This document shows positions 48,088 through 58,643 of a stretch of DNA of 64,000 bases, piece after piece (position 1 is the first letter of the stretch; each line of letters starts with the position of its first letter). Source of the stretch: Epiperipatus broadwayi (lineage: Eukaryota; Onychophora; Udeonychophora; Euonychophora; Peripatidae); contig JAQFVV010000151.1 of assembly GCA_028023455.1 (NCBI GenBank), positions 1,919,097 through 1,983,096 of the forward strand, written 5' to 3'. The translations under genes and the position numbers were made by a program. The notes beneath the pieces were generated by a model. It searched no databases and was not told the origin of the DNA. It saw only the letters and a program-made list of their open reading frames with translations.

Positions 48088-48670
48088 CACTAGATGTCAC
48101 TGGAGTGGAGAGCTGCGCTTGTCTTATATTGTTTAAACCAGGAATGTAGTGTTGTTATTTTTTATAAGCTGTTGCTAATTTTTATTTCTAATTTTTTTTT
48201 TCCATCATAAAGAAACCTAAGAATTCTATAATTAACTGCAATATGTATATGTGCATGTATGTACAGCATATAAATTTAAAACAGTTTGATGTCATTTGGG
48301 AAATTCTCGACCTTATGATAATTTGCATAAAAATTATCAGGTGGTTACAAGATGAGATCAAAATTATCCACTGATGAGATCAGCCAATGTTTCAGTGAAA
48401 TCTCATTTATCTTCCTCAAGGTTAATTTTTCCATGTGAACTACTGCAATTTGTAAAATAATAATGAAAGAGTGTGCACCTTTATATTTTTTTTTACCATG
48501 TACTATTTTGTCCTACATGGATTAGAGTAGTGATAGGATCATGGTTTAAACTCTCTTATTCCAGTGGTTGAATTTTTTATGAACTCCTGAACATCAAATC
48601 ATTTGATTATTTGTTTACTTACTCAGTTTTAATTATAAATTTATTTTAAACGCACATTATTATATTAAGT

Positions 48671-48774
48671 AATATTTACTAAGGCTGTAACCTCAGGAAT
48701 GTGCGTCTGAAAAATGTAAAGGTAGGGACCTCTACAGGACGCATATTCCTGAGGTTACAGCCTTAGTAAATATT
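48671..48774. repeat. 104-bp MITE-like palindrome
   Basis: 37-bp arms (AATATTTACTAAGGCTGTAA, then CCTCAGGAAT.TGCGTC) match with one mismatch, around a 30-bp loop. Confidence 0.9.
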
Positions 48775-49171
48775 ATTCAGTTTTATTTTATCAGAATTTT
48801 GACCGATCACAGAAGAGGAAAATTGATGATAAGGAACTTTCAAACTGCATCTCATTTTTATTAATTACATAACAAAATTATTGCTAATGGATGCTGCGAG
48901 AAGATGATCAAGGTGTCACTATAGTGCAAGAATTCACTTTTTCACTTTTATTTAAGCTGTCTGGTCATTTTAGAATTTTTACAGTCCGTCAAGTATGTTA
49001 AATCATATGCTTCAAAAGCAAATAATGTTGCCTATACTTAAAAAAAAGTGAAGGTAAAGCAGATGATGTGGTTTTTTGATTAAATGTAATTTTATATTTC
49101 TTAATTTCAGCACTAAACAAAAGATAATCGAATCATTTACTGCTTGAGGGTAGGGGGATTATATGATGTTT

Positions 49172-49262
49172 GAACACCAGAAATGACAGTATCGGGCAAC
49201 GATCCATGGACCTTGATCTCCAGAGTCTGCCATTCCACCATTTATCTAATTGAACAGAGCAT
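49172..49262 (-). repeat. tRNA-like SINE head
   Basis: The minus strand reads TAAATGGTGGAATGGCAGAC then CAAGGTCCATGGATCG, the same layout as 9846-9945 and 55965-56050. Confidence 0.5.
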
Positions 49263-49899
49263 TTTTACTTTGACGCTGGTACCAAAAAAATTAAATATGA
49301 AATTTTGTAGCTCCTATACCAAGCTTTATTTAAACATTTATATATATTGATAAGTATTTGTGAGCAGAACATCTTTAAATCACTTTTTTCAAATGACACC
49401 CACACACCAAGAGAGACATTCAATTTTATGTAAAAAAAATGTTTTTTCATGGAAAGTATACGAGGAGGTTGTTGATGAACATGAAAGTTGAGATATTTTT
49501 TCACTGATAGAGTCTTTCTGCATGATAGTGTGTCATTAGACTTTTCATTTTTTATGGGCAATGAGAAAGTTTCCCACTGGATTCTTTCATACTTTGTGTG
49601 ATGTTGATTCTATGTAGACAAGACATTATACATAGCCAATGTTATTAGGCGAATAGTATGTGAGATATTATTATGAATATATATAAATACATTTTGTATA
49701 CAAATTGGTTTAATAGAATATTTAACCATCTTTGTACGAGTCTGGGTTTGTCATGATTGCATATAAATCAACCCTGTGGTTTCTCTAAACCTATTTAAAT
49801 TCATTTTTTAATCATAAAAACCTGCATGTGTGTATGTGTCCATATACAATTTTTAATCTTATTCATGCACTAATTGTGCATGTTGTAATAATAATTTAC
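49263..49899. other. Intron, no gene recognised
   Basis: The minus-strand frame 49265-49561 has no recognised domain and no supporting splice or promoter signal. Confidence 0.5.
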
Positions 49900-50044
49900 A
49901 AGTTAGACCCTATAAAGCCATATTAGTAAACTTGTAAATAATGCCACCTTTCCTGTATCAATGACGATATATCAAATTGTTATTGATACAAGAAAAATGG
50001 CATTATTTACAAGTTTATTAATTTGATTCTGTAAGGTCTAACTT
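49900..50044. repeat. 145-bp MITE-like palindrome
   Basis: Arms start AAGTTAGACC and match over about 65 bp with a few mismatches ('aaacttgtaaataatgcca' against 'tggcattatttacaagttt'). Confidence 0.85.
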
Positions 50045-50219
50045 GTTTAATTATTATTATGGTGTTCACATTCAGATTTAGTTGTTTCATGAATAAGATT
50101 ATTTATTTCTAATACTCTGTATTTAATAACCGTAATTTTTTTATTCCTTATTAAAATTATTAGAATGTATAGTTGTATACATGTGTAATTCGTAGGTTCA
50201 TATATATTGCTTACAATAA

Positions 50220-50420
50220 CTATTACTATTTGAGTTAGATAGCTGGATTTTTGGACATTTAAATGTCTGAAAGTTTCAGATTTTCTTCTCAATAGTTAGG
50301 CATTGATAAAATGCTGGACTAGTTCTAGTATTTTTATTCCCTAGCACCTCACTGATGATGCTAGAGGCAGAAACCGCGGTCTGAGGTTGAGGGTATTTTT
50401 GAAGCTTCATAAGAATTTGT
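50220..50420 (+). repeat. Repeat R-a copy carrying a hammerhead ribozyme
   Basis: Opposite orientation to 3880-4140: 'gacatttaaatgtctgaa', 'aatgctggactag', 'agcacctcactgatga' and 'gaagcttcataag' correspond to the inverse of the other copies. Confidence 0.8.
50346..50387 (+). ncRNA. Hammerhead ribozyme, type I, complete core
   Basis: Stem I ACCTCA (50346-50351) pairs fully with TGAGGT (50382-50387). Core strand CTGATGA (50352-50358); stem II TGC/GCA (50359-50361, 50367-50369) around TAGAG; GAA (50370-50372); stem III is the palindrome ACCGCGGT (50373-50380); C17 at 50381. Every helix is Watson-Crick and all core residues are intact. Compared with 3901-3940, stem II and stem III differ in sequence but keep pairing, which argues for structural constraint. 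The palindromic stem III suggests it works as a dimer. Confidence 0.87.
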
Positions 50421-50439
50421 TTTTAACTTACTCTATATA

Positions 50440-50640
50440 TAATAATTCCCCTCATATACACTTTAATGCAAAAAGTTTTTTAATATAATTTCTTTATTTT
50501 CCTAACAGTTTCGACTGTCCTGCAGTCTTCATTAGAGCATTCTTAACCTCCTCTACCTTTTAAACTGTCAGGAAAATAAAGGAATTATATTAAAAAAAAA
50601 ATGTTTGCATTAAAGTGTATATGAGGGGAGTTATTGTAAG
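50440..50640. repeat. Foldback repeat with hammerhead-like motif
   Basis: 'tcccctcatatacacttta' and 'aatataatt(t/c)ctttattttcct' are mirrored at 50565-50640 ('aggaaaataaaggaattata', 'taaagtgtatatgagggga'). On the minus strand, 50508-50535 reads CTAATGA, A, GACTG/CAGTC hairpin (loop CAGGA), GAAAC: a hammerhead core with G5 changed to A. Related to 36861-36960. Confidence 0.7.
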
Positions 50641-51198
50641 CAATATATATGAATATGTGAAGAAATGCAAAGAAAGTAAAGGAGAAGAATAAAAGTATAC
50701 TTCAATTCATAGGTTGATGTAAATAGAACGTTCTTAATAGTGTGATGTTCATAAAGCTCTAGTGATATAAATCAGTTATTAAAGAAAGAAAAATATTCAG
50801 CAAAATTTGGTTTGGGTTATAACAGAGATGAGATTAAACATCCTGATAAATTATTGGATAGAAAAAAGGTTTGCCTGTTGAGACATAGTGCAGTTTAATA
50901 GGCTTCTGTGCACTTAATAAATTAAAAGATATATTATTTCATCATAATGATATGATTACATCAACAGTATTAGTATTACTTTATATTGGTATAACTGCAT
51001 CAATTACATTGATTATATATTCTGTCAAGTTTGTTGTTTGGAAATGAGGCTTCCAATTGTACTGTCATAATTATTTTAAGAGAAAATCCCAGTGGACGAA
51101 ACCAATATCTTGCCAGTAGAGGACTTACATTTCTCTTGACTATATACAACAATAGAAATTTAACCTTAACGTTGATTTTCATGAATTCAGTTACTTTT
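50641..51198. other. Intron, no gene recognised
   Basis: Ordinary AT-rich intron between two repeats. Confidence 0.6.
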
Positions 51199-51202
51199 CT
51201 AC

Positions 51203-53267
51203 TGTAACGATATATAAATATGTCGTTACATTTATTTAAAATAAAAACTTAAAAGTTCGCAAATAAAAGTAAAAAACTAAACGCTAAAATTAAAATATTG
51301 TTAAACGTATATACATTCGCACAGAGGCCAAACTTTAAAAATATTTTTTTAAAAAAAAAAACAAATAAGTATTTGAACGTACTTTTTTATAAAAAAGTAC
51401 AAGATTTAAAAATAAAAACAGGTATTAATTAATGTAATCTGTAAATGGAAATGATTGTTTATAAATTGTTTGAAAAGCAAGCTAGCTTCGGGCTCTTGTA
51501 TAATTAAAATGATCTGATGAAAGATAGATAAGAAAATAAAAAGAAATTAGCTTGACCAATGGAAGCATCAAGCCTCAGCCCGGACCCGAACGAAAATTTG
51601 GATTAGTGACGTCTTTGTTCATTCAATCTGGAGATTTACTATAAAAAAAAAAAATATTGAGTTCCAGTGAGTTTTTCCAACTTGATTTTGGTGAGTCGAG
51701 CGACAAGACGCACTTGCCGTTCTCACTCATTTATTTTAAAAATGCAAAGACTGTGATACCAGAACAGAACCAGCTAATGCTACCTCCAAAATATCAGACC
51801 GGTCTTCCAGGAAAGTCTCCGTGGGAATTGCCAACGGGAACATGGACTCTTCTACCATAAGCTATATGAAATGAACAATTATTGAAATCAATTAAGAACT
51901 TTCATCAAGTTTTACAAATTAATAAACAAGCCGACTTAAATGTTAAAACGGACTCTTATCTGACTTTTGTAAGTTTTTAAATCAAATTAATAATGTTTAA
52001 TTTTATATGTTTTCCGAATGATAAAAATCATTTCCATTTTTTTCTTTCTTATTGTATAAATTGTTTATTGTTTAAATTTTAAATGATCAAATTTAGGTTG
52101 GGTATAGACGTTGCATAGATTCGTTAGCGGTTGATAATGTTGTGGTTGTCACATTCGATTAGAATATATGGGTCAACGATATCACTGCAAGCATCTTACG
52201 ATGAATGCTAATGGGATTTGTATATTCCCTATGCAAGTGACGTTTATCGATGACTTTGTATTTTGATCGGTTGTGTTTAATTTGGAATGTTTTTGACCGT
52301 GGAATCTGTGCAGCTGATCTGTACTCAACATTTTAAAACAAATTTTATAAAATGCATTTGTGCGAACGTATTTAAATGTTAAATTTAAGTCGGGCGTGAA
52401 TGGCTATATAGATTTGTAAAGTTATATTAGGGGAGGGTAATCTTAGGTTATTTGTGTCGTTGTTGAATTGGGTCAATGGATTGGATATATTTGTGTAATT
52501 AGTAGATGTAGTATAAGTTTCGCTACGTGCAGAATTGCTGAATACACTGCACCAACCCTTTGCCTATGGATGGGATTGTAAGTCGGCAAAAAGAATCGCG
52601 GTCCTTTCCTATGGAGTTTTTATTTTATTGTTCTTCTTGCTATACAGACGTCATATTCCTGTATTGGACAAGAGTCAATGTTTTCTCTAACTATACTGTT
52701 CAGATTTTCATTCCTGACAGTATAGTATATTTGTGCTGTTGTATTTTCATGCTACATTGAATACATAAATGTATCAGATGGATTGATGCCAGTTTGACTG
52801 CGAATTTTAGCCTAAGGTTAAATAGGGATAGAATGTTTTATTTTCAAATGCAAATCTATGTAGTCTATTCATACTTGACCATCTAAATAAAATATTAAAC
52901 TCATTGAAATTTATGTAAATGTACAATTAAAGAGTAATATAAAAATCTAAAAATGTTAAACCTATTCCTCGAATTTAGAATGATTTTATATGTGCGTAAA
53001 TAAATATTTTTACGTGTTAATTTCTGGCAGTGGCTTTTATTTATTGATATTTAAGATATAAAATTTATAGATTTTTATCTCTGCGTCTCCGCTGAGCTAG
53101 TGACTCGGGCTAACGATCGGAATATTTAAATAAAGTGGAATCTTAACAGCGCGTATCTGCCTACTTTATAAATTTTTCTAGGTTCAAATGCCTAGATGGC
53201 GCCCTGGTAGTTGCAGATATTGTTTTTGCGGTTAGATTCGATCTTCACTTTCATTTCGATCGTTATA
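51203..53267 (+). mobile_element. Solo LTR (2.07 kb) with 4-bp target duplication
   Basis: It starts TGTAACGATATATAAATATG and ends CGATCGTTATA; CTAC occurs directly on both sides (51199-51202 and 53268-53271). The start and end match the minus-strand LTR at 41284-43207. A TATA-like CTATAAAAAA lies near 51640. No primer-binding site or interior follows, as expected after LTR-LTR recombination. The frame 51657-51860 just after the TATA-like box might be leader sequence; no domain is recognised. Confidence 0.78.
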
Positions 53268-53579
53268 CTACGTATGTCATTTTTCATTTATGTTTGTAGC
53301 TAATACATGTGTACTTTGAAGCATCAATTTGCTTTTATTGTTATCATTAATTTTACTCTATTTCTTTTGTTATAACAATGATAAGCCAGCGCCAATGTTC
53401 CACTTCCATGGTAATTTTATTTTCACTGATAACAAGTCTAACAAAATATGGCCATTATATGTGTCATTAATTTTCTTGACATTATTTTCTCTTCTCATTC
53501 CATCTCCCTATGAATTAAAGTCCAAATTTAACTCTGTTTTTAAAGTCTTCACTTTATTTCTACAGACACAAGATAAATG

Positions 53580-53741
53580 TTAATAATTTTTATTAGTCAT
53601 TTATTAGATTAGAGATTATCCATTTAATGAATTGTATTTCTATAGTGTTTGTGGAGAGTGGTGTAGTGAAAATTACATTACAGAAATATTCATTAAATGG
53701 GTAATCTCTCGTCTAATGAATGACTAATAAAAATTTATTAA
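53580..53741. repeat. 162-bp MITE-like palindrome
   Basis: The arms TTAATAATTTTTATTAGTCA ... GAGATTA.CCATTTAATGAA pair across the centre with few mismatches. Confidence 0.85.
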
Positions 53742-55964
53742 TATTCTTCCATCAAGCGGTTTGTGTCAAAAGTTGTGAGGGCAGTAAGTTTGACATATCA
53801 ATTAAACTGTAGTAATTCCCTAACTATATATACTTAACAATGATAAAGATATATGTAAGAGAATGTGATTTGGGATAACTGGTGAGTGCTAGTTCAGCAC
53901 AAAATGTTCATCTTGGGCTCATACATCTTTTTCACATGTTTTTATCACGTGTTTATGATTACACCCCTCCACAAGGTGTTAAAAGTGGATAGAAACCAGT
54001 CTTTACCTTGTATGAGAATAGTGTCATGAAAATTACACCACAGAAATATTATTCATTACAAGTCAAATGTCCTTTAATTTTACACACATTACATAACAGA
54101 TTTAGACAATCTTGTAAGTTGCTAAGACTTCGCCTATCAGCTTGTGCTTTATTAACTGGTATAGGGTTACCATTCACATATGTTGTAACTTGGAATTCCA
54201 AACCATTTTCCAACATTGTCTCCTGTGCAATACACTTTACCATTATAGTTATATGGGTAACATTTGACTCACTTAATAAGATTTTCCTGAAGATGTGATC
54301 TGTCATTCCAAATAATAGTTGATCCATTAATATCCAGGTCAGAGATAAAATGACATTTTCTTGTGAGTATTGTTAACACTAAATCATAATCTGATAATGC
54401 TCATGATGTGATTATTTTCTCATCTTAAGCATGCTACCCATTTAGAAGTTACCAGCTGGAAATAAGCATTGTTTTTTTTAGCTCTTTGTACAGGATGTTT
54501 TCGGGAATTTTGGGGTTACATAATTGTTTTGCCATTTGTAACACATCCTTCCTGGAAAAAAACCCAAAAGCATAGCTTATTTAACTCAGTCTTCCTTAAT
54601 TCTCTTTATAAGTATATATCGCTTGACGTGTTCCACATAATTTTCATGGAACATGTTATTAACATCAAACTGGTGGATACTGTTATTTAAAGTTACCGTT
54701 ATTATTGTCTACATGTTTGTACAATTTGTTCTGCTACAGTCATATATATCATTCTTTGCATACAAGTTTTTCATAACCTGTTGATAAATTCCATTCTGCT
54801 AAATACCCAATATTAACATTAATACTCATCAATACTTTTCATAAATAAACAATACACAAATTAAAACTTAAGACAAGTTTATTCGCTTGCAATAAAGATA
54901 ATTAAAAGAATAAAAGATAGGTAGAATTCACTTTGTTTTCAAAGCGATTACAATTAACGGTCACATGAAAATAATTTTACTCACACAACAGTGATATATA
55001 TAAAAAGTCCGTATATCTGCGCATTGCCATTTTATTTTATTTATTTTTTTTGCACACAGATATTACCGTATAACTTATATACACAATGATTTCCTCGTCA
55101 TCTTAAATTAATTAGCCTTTGTTATTTTTGATTGATTTAACATATATCAACAGTTAGCCCACACCTTTACAATTTTGCAGGTTGTTTTATATATCAGTCC
55201 ATCCTGCATAGTAAAGGGCTCATTTGCATATATTAGCTTCATTTATTGTTCAATCATTTTGTAAGCTAATTTTTTTAGAATGACTATTGTATTAAGAGGT
55301 GACAATTATAATGCACTGCCTGTTCGCAGTTACATAGCTTTTAATAAATTTTATTTACTGCTTAATATATATATGCACAGACAATCCTGGTTGTTGTAGT
55401 GCACAAAAGGGCATCCAGTCATACATCATGGGAATAGCATAAGCCACAAGCTTGTATATTTCCATTTTATTAAATTTTATGCTTGTGTTGGTTATAGTAA
55501 ATAGTGCATGAATGCATTCTCCCTCCAAATCCCATCTCAAAGAATCTTCCATTTTTTATTTCCTTTTGTTAATCATCCATAACTCTGCTTCATATAAAGT
55601 GATACTCCAAACAATCTTTTTTAAATCTAATTTTAATTGATCACAAACAAATCTACTAAAATTAAAATCCTGTTTACACATGCAATTCTTACTCTTATTT
55701 CTTTATTATTACTCCCGTCATCAGTTCCTGAACTCTCCCAAAATATAAAAATGTTAACCTGTTCCATAACTTTTTGTCCAGTATTTAGTATTGATGTTTT
55801 TATTCATTTAATTACTCGCATTAGTTTTATCTCAAACTGTACGTAAATTTAACAATTTGATATAACATTTTGTTAATCTTATTCCCAATGTCTGTCAGTA
55901 CTGCTATCCAATGAATTCTTTTATTAAAAAAAATAAACAAATTCTATTGTTTGCGAGTTTAGAA
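53742..55964. other. Intron with a possible transposon ORF remnant at 54049-54327 (-)
   Basis: The minus frame 54049-54327 (92 residues) ends CNVCKIKGHLTCNE, a Cys/His cluster of gag-like appearance but not a standard CCHC knuckle. The text contains ENGLEFQVTTYVNGNPIPV. It is unassigned and could be retroelement-derived. 53875-53950 has fragments of the B-box repeat ('gtgctagttcagcac'). No other gene is seen. Confidence 0.35.
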
Positions 55965-56050
55965 GTTTGAACCCTGGAAATGACATGAAGGATGTGATCC
56001 AAAAACCTCAACCTAGAGTCTGCCACTTTACCGCTCCACTAAACACACAG
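55965..56050 (-). repeat. tRNA-like SINE head
   Basis: The minus strand reads TAGTGGAGCGGTAAAGTGGC then GAGGTTTTTGGATC, the same type as 9846-9945. Confidence 0.45.
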
Positions 56051-56284
56051 GACAATTCTTTCACACATATATAAATACTTACATTCATCTAGCTGATCCA
56101 TGTATAAAATTATAGCTCAGTATATTAAAATGCTAGAACAAAGTAGTCGTGATAGGAAGAGTAGTTTCAGGAAAATAGCAGCAGTTATTGTAAAAATCTA
56201 ATGTGAATATTAGTTTAACATTCGTATATTTATCTTTTAAACTACTAAATATCACATGATCACCCATTTCTTATGCTTGCACAA

Positions 56285-56540
56285 GCTATTTACACCGAGG
56301 CTAAACTCTCCATACAGTAGCACCACCAGTGCAAGCCAGAATAATCAATGGATGCCAGAAGGCTTGTGCATAAAATCCCTATCTAGTGCCTATTCATCCA
56401 ACATCTCTAGATTAGTTTCTAGCTTGTAGCTTTTATCAGTGAGGAGCCTTGGATCTGAAAGCACTGCACTTAGATCTTGGGATCTAATGCAACCCTCCAG
56501 CTGCCACCTTTTACCTTATTAGCTAACTATAAAAGCATGA
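56285..56540 (-). repeat. Repeat R-b copy with decayed hammerhead
   Basis: Inverse of 22960-23240 ('ctctccatacagtagcac', 'aaaatccctatctagtgcc', 'gatctaatgcaac'). The hammerhead (56405-56444, minus) has CTGATAA instead of CTGATGA and two broken stem I pairs, but keeps GAA and C17. Confidence 0.75.
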
Positions 56541-57010
56541 AAATAAATCATCAGTCAAAAAGAAGGCCACGGAAAAGAAAACAAAGACAAATGAGGATAG
56601 CAACAACCCAGCTATCTTCCAATCTTCAACTGACACAACAAACAAAAATACATATAGGAACAAAGTAAATACAAGAAGCTACCTAAAGCAGCCAAGATTA
56701 ATTAACTCAGACAGTGAAGCAGCTGCCACAGAATCTGACTCAACAGTCATTAGTGATAAACTATAATAGTAAATGACTTATTTTAATATTAATGGCCTTC
56801 ATTAGACTGTTTTGTGGTAGGTGCAAGCAACCAACACCAAAAATTATGAAATATAAATTCGTTGGTCTGAATATTCATGGAATAAATTCGATCAGCAGAA
56901 TGTATGCTATCGAGCAATGGATTAGTTTAAACCATTCCCATATCTTCTTTAAAAGGAAAATGCAATTATACATTGGTTATAACTTTAAATCAAAATTTAT
57001 TGAATAAGTT
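56541..57010 (+). pseudogene. LINE fragment: end of ORF1 and start of ORF2 endonuclease
   Basis: 56540-56668 encodes a basic tail (KRRPRKRKQRQMR, then QLSSNLQLTQQTKIH). About 200 bp later 56845-56960 encodes KYKFVGLNIHGINSISRMYA then IEQWISLNHSHIFF, the typical N-terminus of an APE endonuclease (L-N-I-x-G-I-x-S ... A-x-x-x-W-I). It breaks off before the catalytic residues. Unusually for a LINE, the 5' part is kept and the 3' part is absent. It sits between two inverted R-b repeats. Confidence 0.6.
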
Positions 57011-57384
57011 GCTTTAGTTTCAAACCAGTGCTAATCTAGAATAAAGATATTTAAAACAATAAAGTTTTGATTTGGAACACATGGATAAATAAAAAGAAAG
57101 AAACCATTACAAATAATATGCTAATGTAAATATTTCTACACTGTAAAATTTTTCTATTTGATCTTATCTCCTTTGATTGTACTGAAATCATCTATGTTAA
57201 AATGTTCCCAGTAACTAATAATTTGTAAACCTACTTGAACAATGCTGTAAGTTTTTTCTAATTGATAACACATTTGTTAGACTGGTCATGCCATTGTAAC
57301 ATTGGCAAAACCATTGTAAATTTATGTAACCTATTTTTTTGTACAATAAAGTATATTATTGGGGAAAAAAATGAAAACACAGAT
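57011..57384. other. Intron spacer, nothing recognised
   Basis: AT-rich; overlapping short frames at 57258-57473 have no coding character. Confidence 0.55.
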
Positions 57385-57485
57385 CCAAGGCTCCTCATTG
57401 ATAAAAGCCACAAGCTAGAAACTAGTCTGAGGATATTGGATAAGTAGTCACTAGATAGGGATTTTATGCACAAACCTTCTTTTAT
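57385..57485 (+). repeat. Repeat R-b fragment with decayed hammerhead
   Basis: The hammerhead region (57393-57432) keeps a perfect stem I CCTCA/TGAGG, stem II AGC/GCT, GAA, the palindrome ACTAGT and C17. The core strand is TTGATAA (two changes). The homology ends at 'cacaaaccttctt'. Confidence 0.75.
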
Positions 57486-57920
57486 CTCATTGTTAGGAGC
57501 AAAAATGTGATATCTTGTGAGAACATTAGCAGGCAGTGATCTCAGACATTAAATGATGAATCGATTAACAGGAGCAGGCCTGAGCTTCTAACAATTTTTA
57601 CTATGATCCCCCCCCCCCCCAGCTATTGAAGGCTTTGTACTGTCAACTCATATATGAGATGAGGCACTTATTTCTAATATATTCTTAATCCTGCACAAAT
57701 AAGTAGATGATTCAATGGTAATTTGCTCAGGTGGTCATGTGACAAGTCTATTATGTACTAACGGGGCAGAAAGACACCCAAATGCTTGTTGTTTGACAAG
57801 TCACGTGGCACAGCAGCACCAGAGTGACAGGTGGAGTTTTAATTTAGGAATTTTTAGCTCTCAAGTCTGTCCACTATTATTTTGGTGAACAATCCAGGGT
57901 TTTGTAAAGATTATACATTA
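57486..57920. other. Intron, no gene recognised
   Basis: Contains a short poly-C run at 57609-57619. Nothing else. Confidence 0.5.
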
Positions 57921-57924
57921 CCAT

Positions 57925-57995
57925 AACTAAAAATTCGCTCAGTGGTAGAATGATGGATTCTGCTGGAGTTCAAAATCTATGCTCGAACTTTTTAC
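57925..57995 (+). repeat. tRNA-like SINE head
   Basis: 'cgctcagtggtagaatgatgg' type A box and 'gagttcaaaatc' type B box, spaced as in a tRNA. Confidence 0.5.
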
Positions 57996-58310
57996 AAACT
58001 TTAGAACAATAAACAATTCGATTATTTATTTATTAAAAAAAAAAAAGCATTTAAAAAAATTAATATAATAAATAGTTATTAATTTCATATATATGCTTGC
58101 ACACAAATTATAATATATAAAAATAATTGTTGTTTTTATATATTATTGATTATCGTATATCATTTAAATGAAATGAATTTAAACAAACACATAGACGTGA
58201 CAATTTTATTTTCTGTTTGTATCTTTTTATCTTTTAGCGAGATTAGTGTCGGCGAGTGCCGTCATCAATCGTTCCACTTCGGTGCCTTTCACATTTTTAA
58301 CTTGTCACAG

Positions 58311-58539
58311 GAGTAGAAAAAATATCAACCCGATATCTTCTTTGCAGACGTCGTTAGAATTTCAGCGCCAGCAGCTGAAGGAGGCCCAGATTATGTCGTG
58401 GGAGACGCAGCAGAAAATGAGGGACTTGAAACAGCTAATGACATTAAAGGAAACCGTAATTAAAGAACTCATTTTGACCAGCAAACAAGCACAGACACTA
58501 AACAGACAATATCAAGAAAAGATTGAAACTTTAGAAAAA
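58311..58539 (+). CDS. kif27: KIF27/KIF7-like kinesin, exon G (coiled coil)
   Basis: One base completes exon F's last codon, then 76 codons follow: SRKNINPISSLQTSLEF, RQQLKEAQIMSWETQQKMRD, LKQLMTLKETVIKELILTSK, QAQTLNRQYQEKIETLEK, with donor GTGAGA. The motifs Q.KMR.L......KE..IKEL..T...A....+QY..K...LE match KIF27 downstream of its HTSP region. I chose the acceptor CTTGTCACAG (ends 58310) because it alone, joined to phase-2 exon F, keeps the frame. The acceptor at 58237 would hit a stop at 58313-58315, and the acceptor at 58349 would shift frame. The gene continues beyond the window. Confidence 0.88.
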
Positions 58540-58643
58540 GTGAGAAACTTTTTTTTTTAAATTCATAAAATTTGAAAATAAGTACTTAAATTATATTTAA
58601 GTCATTATATTTTTTTGAATGTTCTAGAATAAAAAAATTTATT
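58540..58643. other. Start of the intron after exon G
   Basis: Begins with GTGAGA, then a T-run. Confidence 0.7.

Noticed and set aside
58238-58315. Exon G starting at 58238 after the first acceptor
   Set aside because: Joined to exon F it runs into a stop at 58313-58315, and the conserved coiled coil is then out of reach; the acceptor ending at 58310 keeps the frame.
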